Shown here: positions 8,630 to 17,861 of the stretch, in pieces
How positions within the stretch are numbered: the stretch's first letter is position 1
Layout: each line of letters begins with the position of its first letter
NCBI RefSeq assembly: GCF_002884445.1
Contig: NZ_KZ614144.1
Location: 5,506,712 to 5,570,711 of the forward strand
Origin: Paenibacillus castaneae
Lineage (GTDB): Bacteria > Bacillota > Bacilli > Paenibacillales > Paenibacillaceae
Reading direction: 5' to 3'
DNA: 64,000 nucleotides
Notes under the pieces: generated by a model
Databases searched by the model: none
Seen by the model: the letters and a program-made list of their open reading frames with translations, nothing else
Told to the model about the DNA's origin: nothing
Translations under genes and position numbers: made by a program

Positions 8630-9619
8630 CTAGAACAATGCGTTGTCCTTGTTGTATTTTCTTACGACTGCATTGGATAGGATAACTAGAACAAATCCGA
8701 CAAGTGCCTGGTACAAGCCGGCAGCAGAGGACATCCCAATGTCGCCAAGATTAATTAATGCGCGATACACATATGTATCGATCGTGTTCGTAACCGGCAT
8801 AAGCGCGCCCGTGTTAAGCGGAACCTGGAAGAACAACCCGAAGTCGGAGTAGAATATTCTCCCTATCGCTAGCAAAGTCATAATCGTTATAACCGGAGAA
8901 ACAAGCGGTAGTGTAATCTTTATAATTTGCTGCCATCTGTTAGCTCCGTCAATTGTTGCTGCTTCGTAATACTCATTATCGATGCCGATGATGGAAGCTA
9001 AATAAATGATGCACAAATTGCCTACGCCTTTCCAGACGCTCACGAGGGTCAGAATCCATGGCCAATATTTCGTTTCACTGTACCAAGAAATGGAGTCTAA
9101 ACCCATCAATGGCAGCAGCGTTTTGTTCATGAACCCGTTCTCAACATCAAGGAAACCGAGCACCAGATAGCCGACAATGACCATTGAGATCAAGAAAGGA
9201 AGCAGGATCAGCGTCTGGTATATTCTCGATAAATAACGTTTGCGAATTTCATTAAGCATAATCGCAAGCGCTATAGCAATTACGGTATTCAACACAATGA
9301 AAGTAACGTTATAAAGCAGCGTATTCCTTGTAATGATATAAGCATCGGTCGTTTTAAACAAATACTCGAAATTTTTAAATCCAATCCAGTCACTGCCCAT
9401 AATGCCTTTTGCGAAATTGATGTCCTTAAACGCGATGACGATGCCGAGCATCGGCAAATAGTTGTTAATTAGCAGGTACAGAAGACCGGGCAGCGCCATG
9501 AGCACCAGTGCTCTGTATTTCTTTACCTTCCTCATCTCCAATGCGAATGCTGCTTTCTTCTTCATCTTCAATGAGACCTGCTTCGAATTCAGGGTTGACG
9601 TCTCAGAGTTTGCTTGCAC
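8630..9619 (-). CDS. ABC transporter permease (LplB/YteP type)
   Basis: Protein of about 329 aa with six membrane helices; the EAA loop is YYEAATIDGANRWQQIIKITLP. It forms the heterodimeric channel with the product of the next gene. A TTG at 9628 would give a protein three residues longer, but the GTG at 9619 is preferred because AAGGTGG sits 9 nt upstream of it, whereas that site directly abuts the TTG. First gene of the transporter operon, behind a promoter and a two-box operator at 9662-9730. Confidence 0.92.
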   Translation of the reverse strand: MQANSETSTLNSKQVSLKMKKKAAFALEMRKVKKYRALVLMALPGLLYLLINNYLPMLGIVIAFKDINFAKGIMGSDWIGFKNFEYLFKTTDAYIITRNTLLYNVTFIVLNTVIAIALAIMLNEIRKRYLSRIYQTLILLPFLISMVIVGYLVLGFLDVENGFMNKTLLPLMGLDSISWYSETKYWPWILTLVSVWKGVGNLCIIYLASIIGIDNEYYEAATIDGANRWQQIIKITLPLVSPVITIMTLLAIGRIFYSDFGLFFQVPLNTGALMPVTNTIDTYVYRALINLGDIGMSSAAGLYQALVGFVLVILSNAVVRKYNKDNALF

Positions 9620-9661
9620 GGGTCCCAACCACCTTCGGCTATAAGTATTTTCTTGCTTGGT

Positions 9662-9730
9662 CTAATACTAGCGCAAAGCAAATACATCAACTACTAAGAA
9701 TCCGACATCGAACTTTTGAGTTTCCGACAT
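9662..9730 (-). promoter_or_regulatory. Transporter promoter with upstream two-box operator
   Basis: On the minus strand: two perfect ATGTCGGA boxes (9730-9723 and 9708-9701, period 22 bp), then 10 nt, then TTGATG (9690-9685), a 17-nt spacer and TATTAG (9667-9662). The proximal box is 82 bp before the permease start codon. This is the clearest of three matching sites in the locus, and a box placed just upstream of -35 suits an activator. Confidence 0.65.
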
Positions 9731-9741
9731 GATCGTAACAG

Positions 9742-9781
9742 AAAAAATGCCGTTAGAAGTATGAATTATACTTCTAACGGC
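9742..9781 (-). terminator. Terminator after the response-regulator gene
   Basis: Stem GCCGTTAGAAGTAT/ATACTTCTAACGGC followed on the minus strand by six T. It separates the kinase-regulator unit from the transporter operon. Confidence 0.9.
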
Positions 9782-9786
9782 ACCAC

Positions 9787-11358
9787 TTATTTCGACGGAC
9801 AGCATTTGCGATAATCCTGGGGAGTCATCGATACTTCTTTTTTAAACAGCGTGGAAAAATAGGAGAAGTTAGAGAAGCCAACCGCCAGCGCAACGTTGCT
9901 GATCGTTGTGTCGGTCATGGCCAGCAGTTCCTTCGCTAAATGGATCCGTTCCTTTAGAATATGGTCAGATATCGAAAGACCCGTTTCTTTCTTGAACAAT
10001 TTAACGATATAGTCTGGACTTAGGCCAATATAATCAGCGATGTACTGTCTTGAAAGCTCCTGATCAATGTGAAGCGCGATGTACCGCTTGGTTTTCTCCA
10101 CAACTGACTCGCTAGAATCCAACCCTTGAATATGAACGAGCGCTTTCTCAAGCACATCCCTCACCCAAACCTGTAGATCCTTCACGCTTCGAGTAGCTGA
10201 CAGAATACGCTCTGGTGATAAATGCTCCGATAAAATCTCATCTGCCCGCAGCCCTTGCTGCTGCAGCGTATGAAGAACCATCTGCAGGAAGCTTTGATAA
10301 AACTGCTGTAGGCCTTTGGCATCCAAGCTCTCGATTAGCTTCCATGAGTCAAGAAACTGCTGGGACTCCTCAATCAGTTTTTTCTTATTCCCCTGCTTAA
10401 TAAGCTCTGACCATACATGCATAGAAGGCAATGGAATATGGGATTGTTTATTCAATCTCTCGTTAAGGAAAAGAACACGATCCACAATATTGACTTGGTT
10501 CTTTTGAAACGCCATCAACGCCTCGACCATATTCCGCACGTCTTGCGCATGTACCGACTTACCGATATAGCAGGAAAGGTGGCAGTACAAATATTGATTG
10601 CATACCTCGATAAAATGGTGACATCGGCTTTTGATTTCCTTGTAGAAATGATCACAGCTTTCTGATGATTGCAGATCTTGTGCGAAAACGATTAGCAGGT
10701 AATCTGAATTGATTCGGACGATCTGTGCGTTCGTGCCGCGCTGGATGACGACCTCTTCCAGTGTGTTGCGCAGCGCATACTCCATAATTTGCGCATCACG
10801 GGCGCTCAGCTGCTTCTCCCAGTGCTGCACGCTAATAACGACGGGCAGAAATTCCATTGTCTTCATGTACGGGATTTTGTGCTTATCAATAACTTCCATC
10901 ATTTTATCCATATTCGAAGGAATCGCTTGGTTCAACACATCCTGCCAGAACCGCTCTGTCACCCTCGTAACTGATTCCCGCTCCACCCTAATTTTCTCAA
11001 TTAGCTTCGTCATGATAAGCTTCAATTCATCAGGCGGTACCGGTTTTAACAAATACCCGAAGCTGCCGAGCTGAAGCGCTTTTTGCGCATAGAAAAAGTC
11101 TGCGTGGCACGTTAGGAAGATGCACTCCGTATGCGGGTGCTGCTCCCGTACCCATTCATATAGCTCCAATCCACTGCCCTGCGGCATCTCAATGTCGCAA
11201 ATCATCATATCAATCGGATGTTTGCCATACTCTTCTTTCGCTTGCCGAAGGTTGTTGGCCACCAATACATTCACTATACCAAGCCTTTGCCAATCCACAC
11301 TCGATTTAATGCCATTTGCTATAAAGGCTTCATCATCCACGATTAAAAGTGTGTACAT
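9787..11358 (-). CDS. AraC-type response regulator (YesN-like)
   Basis: Protein of 523 aa. A receiver domain occupies residues 1-120 (VDDE at 7-10; phospho-acceptor Asp55 in MMICDIEMPQGSG; lysine in GYLLKPV). A long linker of about 280 residues follows, then a C-terminal AraC double helix-turn-helix from about residue 420. It starts 5 nt after the kinase stop with GAGGT inside the end of the kinase gene, so the pair is translationally linked. Probable targets are the three local promoters with CGGA boxes, since AraC-type regulators bind such paired direct repeats. Confidence 0.92.
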   Translation of the reverse strand: MYTLLIVDDEAFIANGIKSSVDWQRLGIVNVLVANNLRQAKEEYGKHPIDMMICDIEMPQGSGLELYEWVREQHPHTECIFLTCHADFFYAQKALQLGSFGYLLKPVPPDELKLIMTKLIEKIRVERESVTRVTERFWQDVLNQAIPSNMDKMMEVIDKHKIPYMKTMEFLPVVISVQHWEKQLSARDAQIMEYALRNTLEEVVIQRGTNAQIVRINSDYLLIVFAQDLQSSESCDHFYKEIKSRCHHFIEVCNQYLYCHLSCYIGKSVHAQDVRNMVEALMAFQKNQVNIVDRVLFLNERLNKQSHIPLPSMHVWSELIKQGNKKKLIEESQQFLDSWKLIESLDAKGLQQFYQSFLQMVLHTLQQQGLRADEILSEHLSPERILSATRSVKDLQVWVRDVLEKALVHIQGLDSSESVVEKTKRYIALHIDQELSRQYIADYIGLSPDYIVKLFKKETGLSISDHILKERIHLAKELLAMTDTTISNVALAVGFSNFSYFSTLFKKEVSMTPQDYRKCCPSK

Positions 11359-11363
11359 CTTCT

Positions 11364-13106
11364 CTACCTCATTTCTTTCGATAAAGGCATGATCATATCA
11401 ATAACGGCACCATTATCGTTAGAGAAGGCGATGCTCGCCTGATCCCCGTACAATAATCGCAGCCTGCGCCTAGCATTCCAAATCCCAATATGCTCGCCTT
11501 CTTCATTTGTCAGGTTGATCTCCTGCTGAAGCTGCTGCAGCACCTCTTCAGAGAAACCATTTCCTGAGTCGCGAATTTGAATGTGCAGCTTATCATCTGG
11601 AAATACGTCGCTGCGCCAGATTTTAATATCGATATGAGTAGGCTCGTCCGTGTTAATGGCGTACTTAATCGTGTTTTCGGCAAAGCTTTGGATGATTAAC
11701 GGCGGAATGCAGCAGTCAAGCAGCTCATCCTTAACGGAAACCGTATGCGTCAAGCTGTCTGGAAATCGGAATTTTTGAATATTTAAATAACTTTCGGTAT
11801 GACTTAGCTCATCTTTCAGGAGCACGCAAACCGTATTGCTGCGGAACATGAATCGAAAATAGCGAATCAAGGAGTGGGATAGCTCCTGAATCAGTTCGTA
11901 CTTTTTCTCCTGGGCCAAATAATAAACAACATTCAAGCTATTGAGAAAAAAATGCGGATTAATTTGAAGCTGCAGCTGCTTAAGCTCCGCTTTCTGATTA
12001 TTTAATTGTTCCTCGTAAACGTCAATTTTTAATTGCTGGATGTCGGAAACCATACTGTTGAACGTCTTGTTCATCAGTTCGAATTCATTTGAGGCTGGCT
12101 TGTCTGGAATTCTAGCTTCAAAATAGCCCTCTTTAATTTTACGCATGGCAACAACAATCCGGTTAATGGGAAGAAGTATCACTTTACGTAGAAAATAAAG
12201 AGCAATAAGCAGGATTACAAAGGAGCCTGTCGCAATGAACAGTATGATTCTTTGCAAATAAGGCAGCTTCTCCAATATATTCTGATCAGGCACGACGGCG
12301 ACCAAGCCAAATTCACCCTTGCTAGACTTCTCTCCAATAACCAAATATTTTTTGTCTATGCCGGTAAGAAGATACGAATCGGACGAATAGGCCAAATCGA
12401 TGTGATGTTCATTAAAAAAAGCTTCGTCCTGAAGCGGCGCATTACTGCCGTCAACGAGCAGCGATCTTCCTTCGGTACCGAGGTCGAGAAGATCAAGCGG
12501 CCCCATGACATCTTCTGCATTAACTCCTGCTCCGATATATAAGTTGCCCTCTTTAATCGTATGGAGCAAATAGGCCTGTTCATTAACATGAAAAACGGAC
12601 CATTTGTCGTACCGATAGTTCCTCATGGCTTGTTCATCTTGCATGAGATTAGTAATCGCATCCTTAATAAAATCATTATCAGAATATACAGAGCTAGTCA
12701 GCTTCGGCGCAAACAGTAAATTCTGATTCAAGGGCGAGTAAACGAAGAAGTAATCCAATCCTTGATAATAAGTGGCATTATCTTTCAGCTCCGTGAACAG
12801 CCAAATTCGCTCCAAATTATAACGGTCGATATCGACCTCAGGTGGACGGTCGAGTATGTATAACCCTGTTTCCTCCGCAGCGAATTTGAGCAGGTAATTA
12901 TCGATATCCCCCAGCGTCATGTCGATAAGCCCCATATAGAGATTAAGCATATTGTTGTTGGATTGCGCCACTTGATTCCGTACGACATCAATTGAATACT
13001 GGTTGCTGTAGATCAGGAAGGAAACCATCGGCAGCATAACGAGCATAAGTCCTGAGATAAGCTTAAAGCGAAGCGAATTAAATTGTGAACGATTGATCAG
13101 CTTCAA
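11364..13106 (-). CDS. Sensor histidine kinase (YesM/LytS-like)
   Basis: Protein of 580 aa. Membrane helix 1 spans about 17-34, an extracellular sensing region about 35-283, helix 2 about 284-306, then a HAMP domain, the His_kinase motif INPHFFLNSLN with the phospho-acceptor His at about 385, and a C-terminal ATPase (N box SFAENTIKYA, G box DSGNGFSEE). It senses an extracellular signal, probably a sugar or sugar-bound protein, and phosphorylates the next gene's product. The start appears to be TTG; AAGGGG lies 12 nt upstream, rather far, so the exact start is less certain. Confidence 0.92.
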   Translation of the reverse strand: MKLINRSQFNSLRFKLISGLMLVMLPMVSFLIYSNQYSIDVVRNQVAQSNNNMLNLYMGLIDMTLGDIDNYLLKFAAEETGLYILDRPPEVDIDRYNLERIWLFTELKDNATYYQGLDYFFVYSPLNQNLLFAPKLTSSVYSDNDFIKDAITNLMQDEQAMRNYRYDKWSVFHVNEQAYLLHTIKEGNLYIGAGVNAEDVMGPLDLLDLGTEGRSLLVDGSNAPLQDEAFFNEHHIDLAYSSDSYLLTGIDKKYLVIGEKSSKGEFGLVAVVPDQNILEKLPYLQRIILFIATGSFVILLIALYFLRKVILLPINRIVVAMRKIKEGYFEARIPDKPASNEFELMNKTFNSMVSDIQQLKIDVYEEQLNNQKAELKQLQLQINPHFFLNSLNVVYYLAQEKKYELIQELSHSLIRYFRFMFRSNTVCVLLKDELSHTESYLNIQKFRFPDSLTHTVSVKDELLDCCIPPLIIQSFAENTIKYAINTDEPTHIDIKIWRSDVFPDDKLHIQIRDSGNGFSEEVLQQLQQEINLTNEEGEHIGIWNARRRLRLLYGDQASIAFSNDNGAVIDMIMPLSKEMR

Positions 13107-13162
13107 GTTCCATTTATTCCCCTTTTGCTTGAAAAATGAGTAATGAAAATTATACCACGAAT

Positions 13163-13184
13163 AGCCGGGGACAGGTCCCCGGCT
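13163..13184 (-). terminator. GC-rich hairpin after the GH3 gene
   Basis: Perfect palindromic stem AGCCGGGGAC/GTCCCCGGCT with a 2-nt loop, placed 14-35 nt after the glycosidase stop. There is no T-run, so it may be a weak terminator or an mRNA 3'-end stabiliser that reduces kinase expression relative to the enzymes. A TATAAT lies just beyond it and could start a separate kinase-regulator transcript. Confidence 0.45.
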
Positions 13185-13197
13185 TCACTTCTACAAA

Positions 13198-15468
13198 TTA
13201 TCTACTCTTGCCGTAATGTTTGGTCCTTTCATCGACGATAACGCCGTTCCAGCTAAGGCCATATGCGAAATCATAAGCATTGCCCTCAGTATCGATATGT
13301 ACCTCCATGTCATGCGGAACATCCTCGAGCTGCTCTTCGACGGTCTTCATATTAGCGGGCATCTGCATGGGCAATAATCCTGATGGCTCCGATTTGCCAA
13401 CCAATATATCCAGAATTGCTTGATCTTGAACCCCGAAAGCTACCACAATTGCATCTGCTGCCGATTCAAATTCTGCTACAATGGTTGGCTTCGATAATTG
13501 AAGGGATACGATGACTGGTTTTCCCTTCATCATTTCCTTCGCTTTCAACACTGCTTCTAAGTCCGTAGCATTCGTTGAACATATCGTTTTTCCTTTATAA
13601 GAGCGGTTCAACACTTCCCGTTCGTCCCCGGCGATGCTCATCTCCCTCGCATGCTCTGCTGTATAAGGCTTATATTGCAGGCTGATCGGTACGTAGCCGT
13701 TGCCGCCGGCTTCTGCATCGGCCTTGCTGTACCCGCTGCCCGAATCGGCTCCTGTTATGAAAACGAGTGCCAAGTCCGCCACTTCAGGGTCATCTGTAAC
13801 GTTGAAATATTTCCGAACGACCTCAAGATTAACAGGATAACCTTCAACCGCTTCGGTTGGGAAGCCCATCCAATTGGTTCCGGCTGGCCTGTACCGGGTC
13901 GGGATATAGACCGTCTTCCTGTTCGGTAAGGGAAGAATTTGGCCTTTATTTTTCAACATCACGACCGATTTGAGCTGTGCTTCGTAGCCCGCAGTCATAT
14001 AATCGGCATTACCGACGATACGCTCCGTTACATCCACATCGCAATATGGATTTTCGAATAATCCAATTCGGAACATATTCTTCAAGAGACGAACGGCCGA
14101 TTGCTCGAAACGCCGGCGCATATAAGCTTCTCCGTGCTCTTCAACTCCAATGCGATACGCATCAAGAATCGGGCCTACATCATTATTTCCGCCAAACTGG
14201 TCGACACCGGCCATAAGCGCCTTGTAATGACGCTCCGCAACCGTATAACCTTGCTCAACTCCCCACGAGCGGCCTCCTGGAAACAGGCGGCTAATATCTG
14301 GTCCAAGGTCATCTGTTATTCCCCAGTCCGTACATACAACACCGTCGTATCCGTATTTTCGCCGCAGGAGATCGCCTACAATATAAGCGTTATAGGAGTT
14401 GCCGACATTCTCGCCGTTTACCGGGTCTTGATTATAAGAAATCGTATAATACGGCATAACAGCAGATGCCTTCTCCGTTCCGCCGCTAAGCTTAAAAGCT
14501 CCATCCAGAAAAGGGACTAAATGCTCCTCAAAGTTGTTGCCCGGATATACAGCGTATTTGCCGTATGCGAAATGGGCATCTCTCCCTCCTTCACCGGAGC
14601 CGCCGCCGGGCCAGTGTTTCACCATCGCGTTCACACTGCCTGCTCCCCAGCCGTCCGCGTTCACACCCTCTTCGGTGGATGTTTGAAATCCGTCAATATA
14701 GGCTCGCGCTAAGTCTGCTGATAGCTTTGAGTCTTCTCCGAACGTGCCGTCAAAGCGTGCCCAGCGGGGATCGGTCGCAATATCGATTTGGGGAGAAAGC
14801 GCAGTTGCTAGGCCAAGCGCCCTGTATTCCTTAGCTGCAATCTCGCCGAACCTTTGCACAAGCTCAGGATCAAATGTTGCTGCGAATCCAAGTGTTTCCG
14901 GCCACATGGATATCGCGCCGCCTGCCCCTGCATTATATTCTTTACTGGAATCGGAGCCATGGCGCGGATCACTGCTGTTGTTAGCTGGAATACCGAGACC
15001 GACGCCTTCTGCTAAAGCTTGAACGTTATTGTTCCAACGAGCCGCAATCTCAGGACTTTCGACCGATGTAAGCAGTACATGCCGCAGATGGTCTTTCGTC
15101 AAAAACGCAATCTGTTCATCCGAGAGGTCATATGGCTTGGCACCGCTTTCTGAATAGGACTTACCGTTATAAGCAGCAGGAAAAAATCCGTTCGATGCGG
15201 GTACAGCTTGATGTCTGCTGTAGAGCATCAGACCAGCAATTTGCTCGATGGACATCTGCGATGCCAAATCCTTCGCACGCTCTTCAGCAGGTAAGCGCCA
15301 GTCCTCATATTTGTCCAGCTTCCCGTTTCTATTGAGATCCTTAAAGGCAAAGCCATCTTCCATGATAATGTTGATGCCGGATGAGTCAGAATAGCCGAGG
15401 GTCGGGCCACCCTTGTTTTGTATATATGTAACCGTTTCCTTTTTTGTTTTCACCCACTTATTACTCAT
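13198..15468 (-). CDS. Glycoside hydrolase family 3 enzyme
   Basis: Protein of about 756 aa with no signal peptide, so probably cytoplasmic. An EF-hand-like motif (DLNRNGKLDKYEDW, about residues 44-57) opens the protein. The substrate-binding KHWPGG motif and the catalytic nucleophile Asp381 in VCTDWG identify the GH3 (alpha/beta)8 barrel; a GH3 C-terminal domain follows. Such enzymes release beta-linked glucose, xylose or related sugars from oligosaccharide ends. The ATG at 15468 is chosen because AAGGAGG precedes it by 10 nt. It lies between the dehydrogenase and the kinase, consistent with digestion of the imported oligosaccharide. Confidence 0.93.
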   Translation of the reverse strand: MSNKWVKTKKETVTYIQNKGGPTLGYSDSSGINIIMEDGFAFKDLNRNGKLDKYEDWRLPAEERAKDLASQMSIEQIAGLMLYSRHQAVPASNGFFPAAYNGKSYSESGAKPYDLSDEQIAFLTKDHLRHVLLTSVESPEIAARWNNNVQALAEGVGLGIPANNSSDPRHGSDSSKEYNAGAGGAISMWPETLGFAATFDPELVQRFGEIAAKEYRALGLATALSPQIDIATDPRWARFDGTFGEDSKLSADLARAYIDGFQTSTEEGVNADGWGAGSVNAMVKHWPGGGSGEGGRDAHFAYGKYAVYPGNNFEEHLVPFLDGAFKLSGGTEKASAVMPYYTISYNQDPVNGENVGNSYNAYIVGDLLRRKYGYDGVVCTDWGITDDLGPDISRLFPGGRSWGVEQGYTVAERHYKALMAGVDQFGGNNDVGPILDAYRIGVEEHGEAYMRRRFEQSAVRLLKNMFRIGLFENPYCDVDVTERIVGNADYMTAGYEAQLKSVVMLKNKGQILPLPNRKTVYIPTRYRPAGTNWMGFPTEAVEGYPVNLEVVRKYFNVTDDPEVADLALVFITGADSGSGYSKADAEAGGNGYVPISLQYKPYTAEHAREMSIAGDEREVLNRSYKGKTICSTNATDLEAVLKAKEMMKGKPVIVSLQLSKPTIVAEFESAADAIVVAFGVQDQAILDILVGKSEPSGLLPMQMPANMKTVEEQLEDVPHDMEVHIDTEGNAYDFAYGLSWNGVIVDERTKHYGKSR

Positions 15469-15592
15469 GGTGCTGCTGCCTCCTTGAACACATTTTCCAT
15501 TATTAATAAATTCCTCTCCCATGCTGAAATTCCTTTCCGATCATGGTGGAGGCCAGATTTATTCTACTATGTCCTTTACACGAATAAAGAGA

Positions 15593-16696
15593 CTATTCAA
15601 AGTGTACGATTTCCCCAGTTTCAGCTGAAGTATATATAGCCTCTAATAGTTGAGTGACAACAAAGGCTTGCTCTGGCTTGACTAAAGGCTCGGTATCATT
15701 CAGAATGCTCTCAAGCCACTGTCTCGCCTCTTTCACACCCTCTTCCTCGGCACCTGGACCGAAATAAGCGATGCCTCCGCTAAAGGATGGTTTCGTTTCT
15801 ACAAGCTGGCCATACTTGGTCGTATTGAAAACCACATCACTTTTACCTATAACAGAGCTGGCTCTCATTTCTGCTCCGCCCTCCGTACCACAAAGTGTTG
15901 TCATGGCTTCTCTGGCATCTGTTGTGTTAAGCGCCCACGCCGCTTCCAAAAATATCGTTGCCCCATTCTCCATCTTGATAAATCCGAAAGCTGAATCTTC
16001 CACATCGAATCGTTGAGGATCCCATGGCCCCATCATATTACCTTCATATTTATCCGACATTTTATGAAAAACAGAGCCCGACACCGATTTCGGCTTATAG
16101 TTGTCCATAAACCATAATGCCAAATCGAGTGCATGTGTACCTAAATCAATCAAAGGCCCGCCGCCCTGCTGCTCTTTGTCCAGGAAAACACCCCAGGTCG
16201 GCACTCCACGTCTGCGAACGGCATGTGCTTTAGAGAAATAGATATCGCCCAATTCACCTTCACGGCATGCTTTATGCAAAATTTGCGAATCATTTCTGAA
16301 CCTATTTTGGTAACCAATCGTCAGTTTTTTGCCCGTCCGCTTGGCGGCATCCACCATTTTCTTAGCTTCAATGGAGTTGATAGCCATAGGTTTCTCACAC
16401 ATGACATGCTTCCCTGCTTCCAGCGCATCTACTGTTATATAAGAATGCTGAAGGTTAGGGGTCAATACATGGACAACATCGATGGAATCGTCTTCTAATA
16501 ACTGCTTATAATCCACGTATACTTTAGCGTTTGCACTTCCAAAATCTTTAGCCGCTTTCTTGGCACTTTCTTCAATAACATCACAGAAGGCAACCATCTC
16601 GCCCAGGTGTGCAAGCTTCGCTAACGATGGCATATGCTTCTGATTGGCAATTCCGCCACAGCCGATTATTCCGATCCTCAGTTTTCCATTGATCAT
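15593..16696 (-). CDS. Gfo/Idh/MocA family oxidoreductase
   Basis: Protein of 367 aa. The N-terminal Rossmann fold starts IGIIGCGGIA (NAD(P)-binding) and includes the characteristic CEKPMAIN motif. The C-terminal alpha/beta domain binds the sugar (DLGTHALDLALWF). It oxidises or reduces a sugar or inositol-like hydroxyl group. AAGGAGG precedes the ATG. It is the second gene after the TIM-barrel isomerase, 22 nt downstream, so the two probably act in one pathway on the sugar released by the GH3 enzyme. Confidence 0.92.
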   Translation of the reverse strand: MINGKLRIGIIGCGGIANQKHMPSLAKLAHLGEMVAFCDVIEESAKKAAKDFGSANAKVYVDYKQLLEDDSIDVVHVLTPNLQHSYITVDALEAGKHVMCEKPMAINSIEAKKMVDAAKRTGKKLTIGYQNRFRNDSQILHKACREGELGDIYFSKAHAVRRRGVPTWGVFLDKEQQGGGPLIDLGTHALDLALWFMDNYKPKSVSGSVFHKMSDKYEGNMMGPWDPQRFDVEDSAFGFIKMENGATIFLEAAWALNTTDAREAMTTLCGTEGGAEMRASSVIGKSDVVFNTTKYGQLVETKPSFSGGIAYFGPGAEEEGVKEARQWLESILNDTEPLVKPEQAFVVTQLLEAIYTSAETGEIVHFE

Positions 16697-16718
16697 ATTG
16701 AAATCTCCTCCTTATGGT

Positions 16719-17591
16719 CTACACATATTTTTTAAGTAAGGTTAAGTCATTGCTGATGCTGCTAAACTTGTCTTCCGACTCGCCCTCATTCTCAACAAGC
16801 GCATAACGGACATGCCCCATCGACCTAATCTGCTCATACACCGTTTTGAAATCAAACATGCCTGTGCCGAGATCGACAAAATCACCAGGGCCTATATATT
16901 TTCTATAAACTTCAAACGGATCGAGGTCCTCATCTCCGTTCTGCCGCACAGCCTCCATTATATTAATCTGACTTGCAGTAAGGCTTCTGCTTAAATCTTT
17001 CTGATGAATCATGTCACAGCGATCACCCAGCTTCTCAAGGACCGCAATGGGATCTACTCCTGCTCGCATCACCCATGCCAGATCCAACTCGAATTTCACA
17101 TAGGATGAATCAGTATGATTCAATAGCAGATCGAATAGCGTTTCATCGCCGATTGTTTTAAACTCATGGGCGTGATTGTGCAGATAAAACTGAAAGCCGC
17201 CCTCTTTCATCTTCTTGCCAATGCTGTTCATCTGTTCGGCAGCTCTCAGCGTGTCCTCGCGGTCTTTAATCCACACGGACGGCAGTACAATGCCTTCGCA
17301 ATCTAGACCTGCATAATACTTCATTACAGAATCCCAATCATGCGAAATCAGTTCTTGGCCAGGTGCTGGACTCTCGTGAACAGATACCGCCTTAAGACCA
17401 AGCTCTCGGAATTTATCTCTAACCGATTCCATAGGAATTTCATCGATGTACCGTGTAAATTTTTTCATATTGAATCCAATAAGCTCAATATTTACGTACC
17501 CTGCAGCGGCTACCTTCTCCAATGTGCCAAAGTAATCATCACCTAATTCCCTGTATACAGAAAAAATATTAATACCAGCTGCCATTGTCAT
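16719..17591 (-). CDS. Sugar phosphate isomerase/epimerase (AP endonuclease 2 fold)
   Basis: Protein of about 290 aa with a xylose-isomerase-like TIM barrel. Metal-ligand regions are visible as HNHAHEF, FELDLAW and HQKDLS. It probably isomerises or epimerises a sugar intermediate with the co-transcribed dehydrogenase. The ATG at 17591 (GGGAG 11 nt upstream) or the ATG at 17585 is preferred over the ATG at 17609, which lacks a ribosome site. Upstream lies the third copy of the two-box repeat, so this appears to be the first gene of the locus on this strand. Confidence 0.9.
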   Translation of the reverse strand: MTMAAGINIFSVYRELGDDYFGTLEKVAAAGYVNIELIGFNMKKFTRYIDEIPMESVRDKFRELGLKAVSVHESPAPGQELISHDWDSVMKYYAGLDCEGIVLPSVWIKDREDTLRAAEQMNSIGKKMKEGGFQFYLHNHAHEFKTIGDETLFDLLLNHTDSSYVKFELDLAWVMRAGVDPIAVLEKLGDRCDMIHQKDLSRSLTASQINIMEAVRQNGDEDLDPFEVYRKYIGPGDFVDLGTGMFDFKTVYEQIRSMGHVRYALVENEGESEDKFSSISNDLTLLKKYV

Positions 17592-17668
17592 TTCACGACA
17601 CTCTCCCATCTCAATTGGTTTTCTTGTTTCTTATGATAGAGTACCTTCGTCCTTCTATCTTTCACTGA

Positions 17669-17698
17669 TCCGTCATTCTCCTATTGAATTTCCGCACT
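17669..17698 (-). promoter_or_regulatory. Third two-box direct repeat upstream of the isomerase operon
   Basis: On the minus strand, AGTGCGGAAATTC and ATGACGGA have CGGA cores exactly 22 bp apart. The proximal box is 78 bp upstream of the ATG at 17591. The distal box shares CGGAAAnTC with those at 7651 and 9723. Together with those two sites this marks a regulon. Confidence 0.5.
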
Positions 17699-17801
17699 AT
17701 TGTCGTCTAAATCATATTTTCTCTGCTATTCAAGTGGGTGGACAACAACGGCATGGCTGGATCAGGTGTGATAGGAAGGAGCGCTGTTCATTCGCATGAA
17801 T

Positions 17802-17827
17802 GTTTCGTCAATCTAGCGAAAGGGTAA
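17802..17827 (+). promoter_or_regulatory. Sigma-B-type promoter of the CsbD-like gene
   Basis: GTTTCG (17802-17807), a 14-nt spacer, then GGGTAA (17822-17827). This matches the general-stress consensus GTTTAA-N12-15-GGGTAT well, and the -10 ends 34 nt before the start codon. Bacillus subtilis csbD is itself a sigma-B gene, which supports the reading. Confidence 0.7.
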
Positions 17828-17861
17828 GTATGATTAAGTTTATATAAAGGAGATGTTGATT

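Noticed and set aside
15535-15545. A fourth CGGA-type site upstream of the GH3 gene (TTTCCGATCAT)
   Set aside because: It has an extra base in the core and no partner box at 22 bp, so it does not match the other three.
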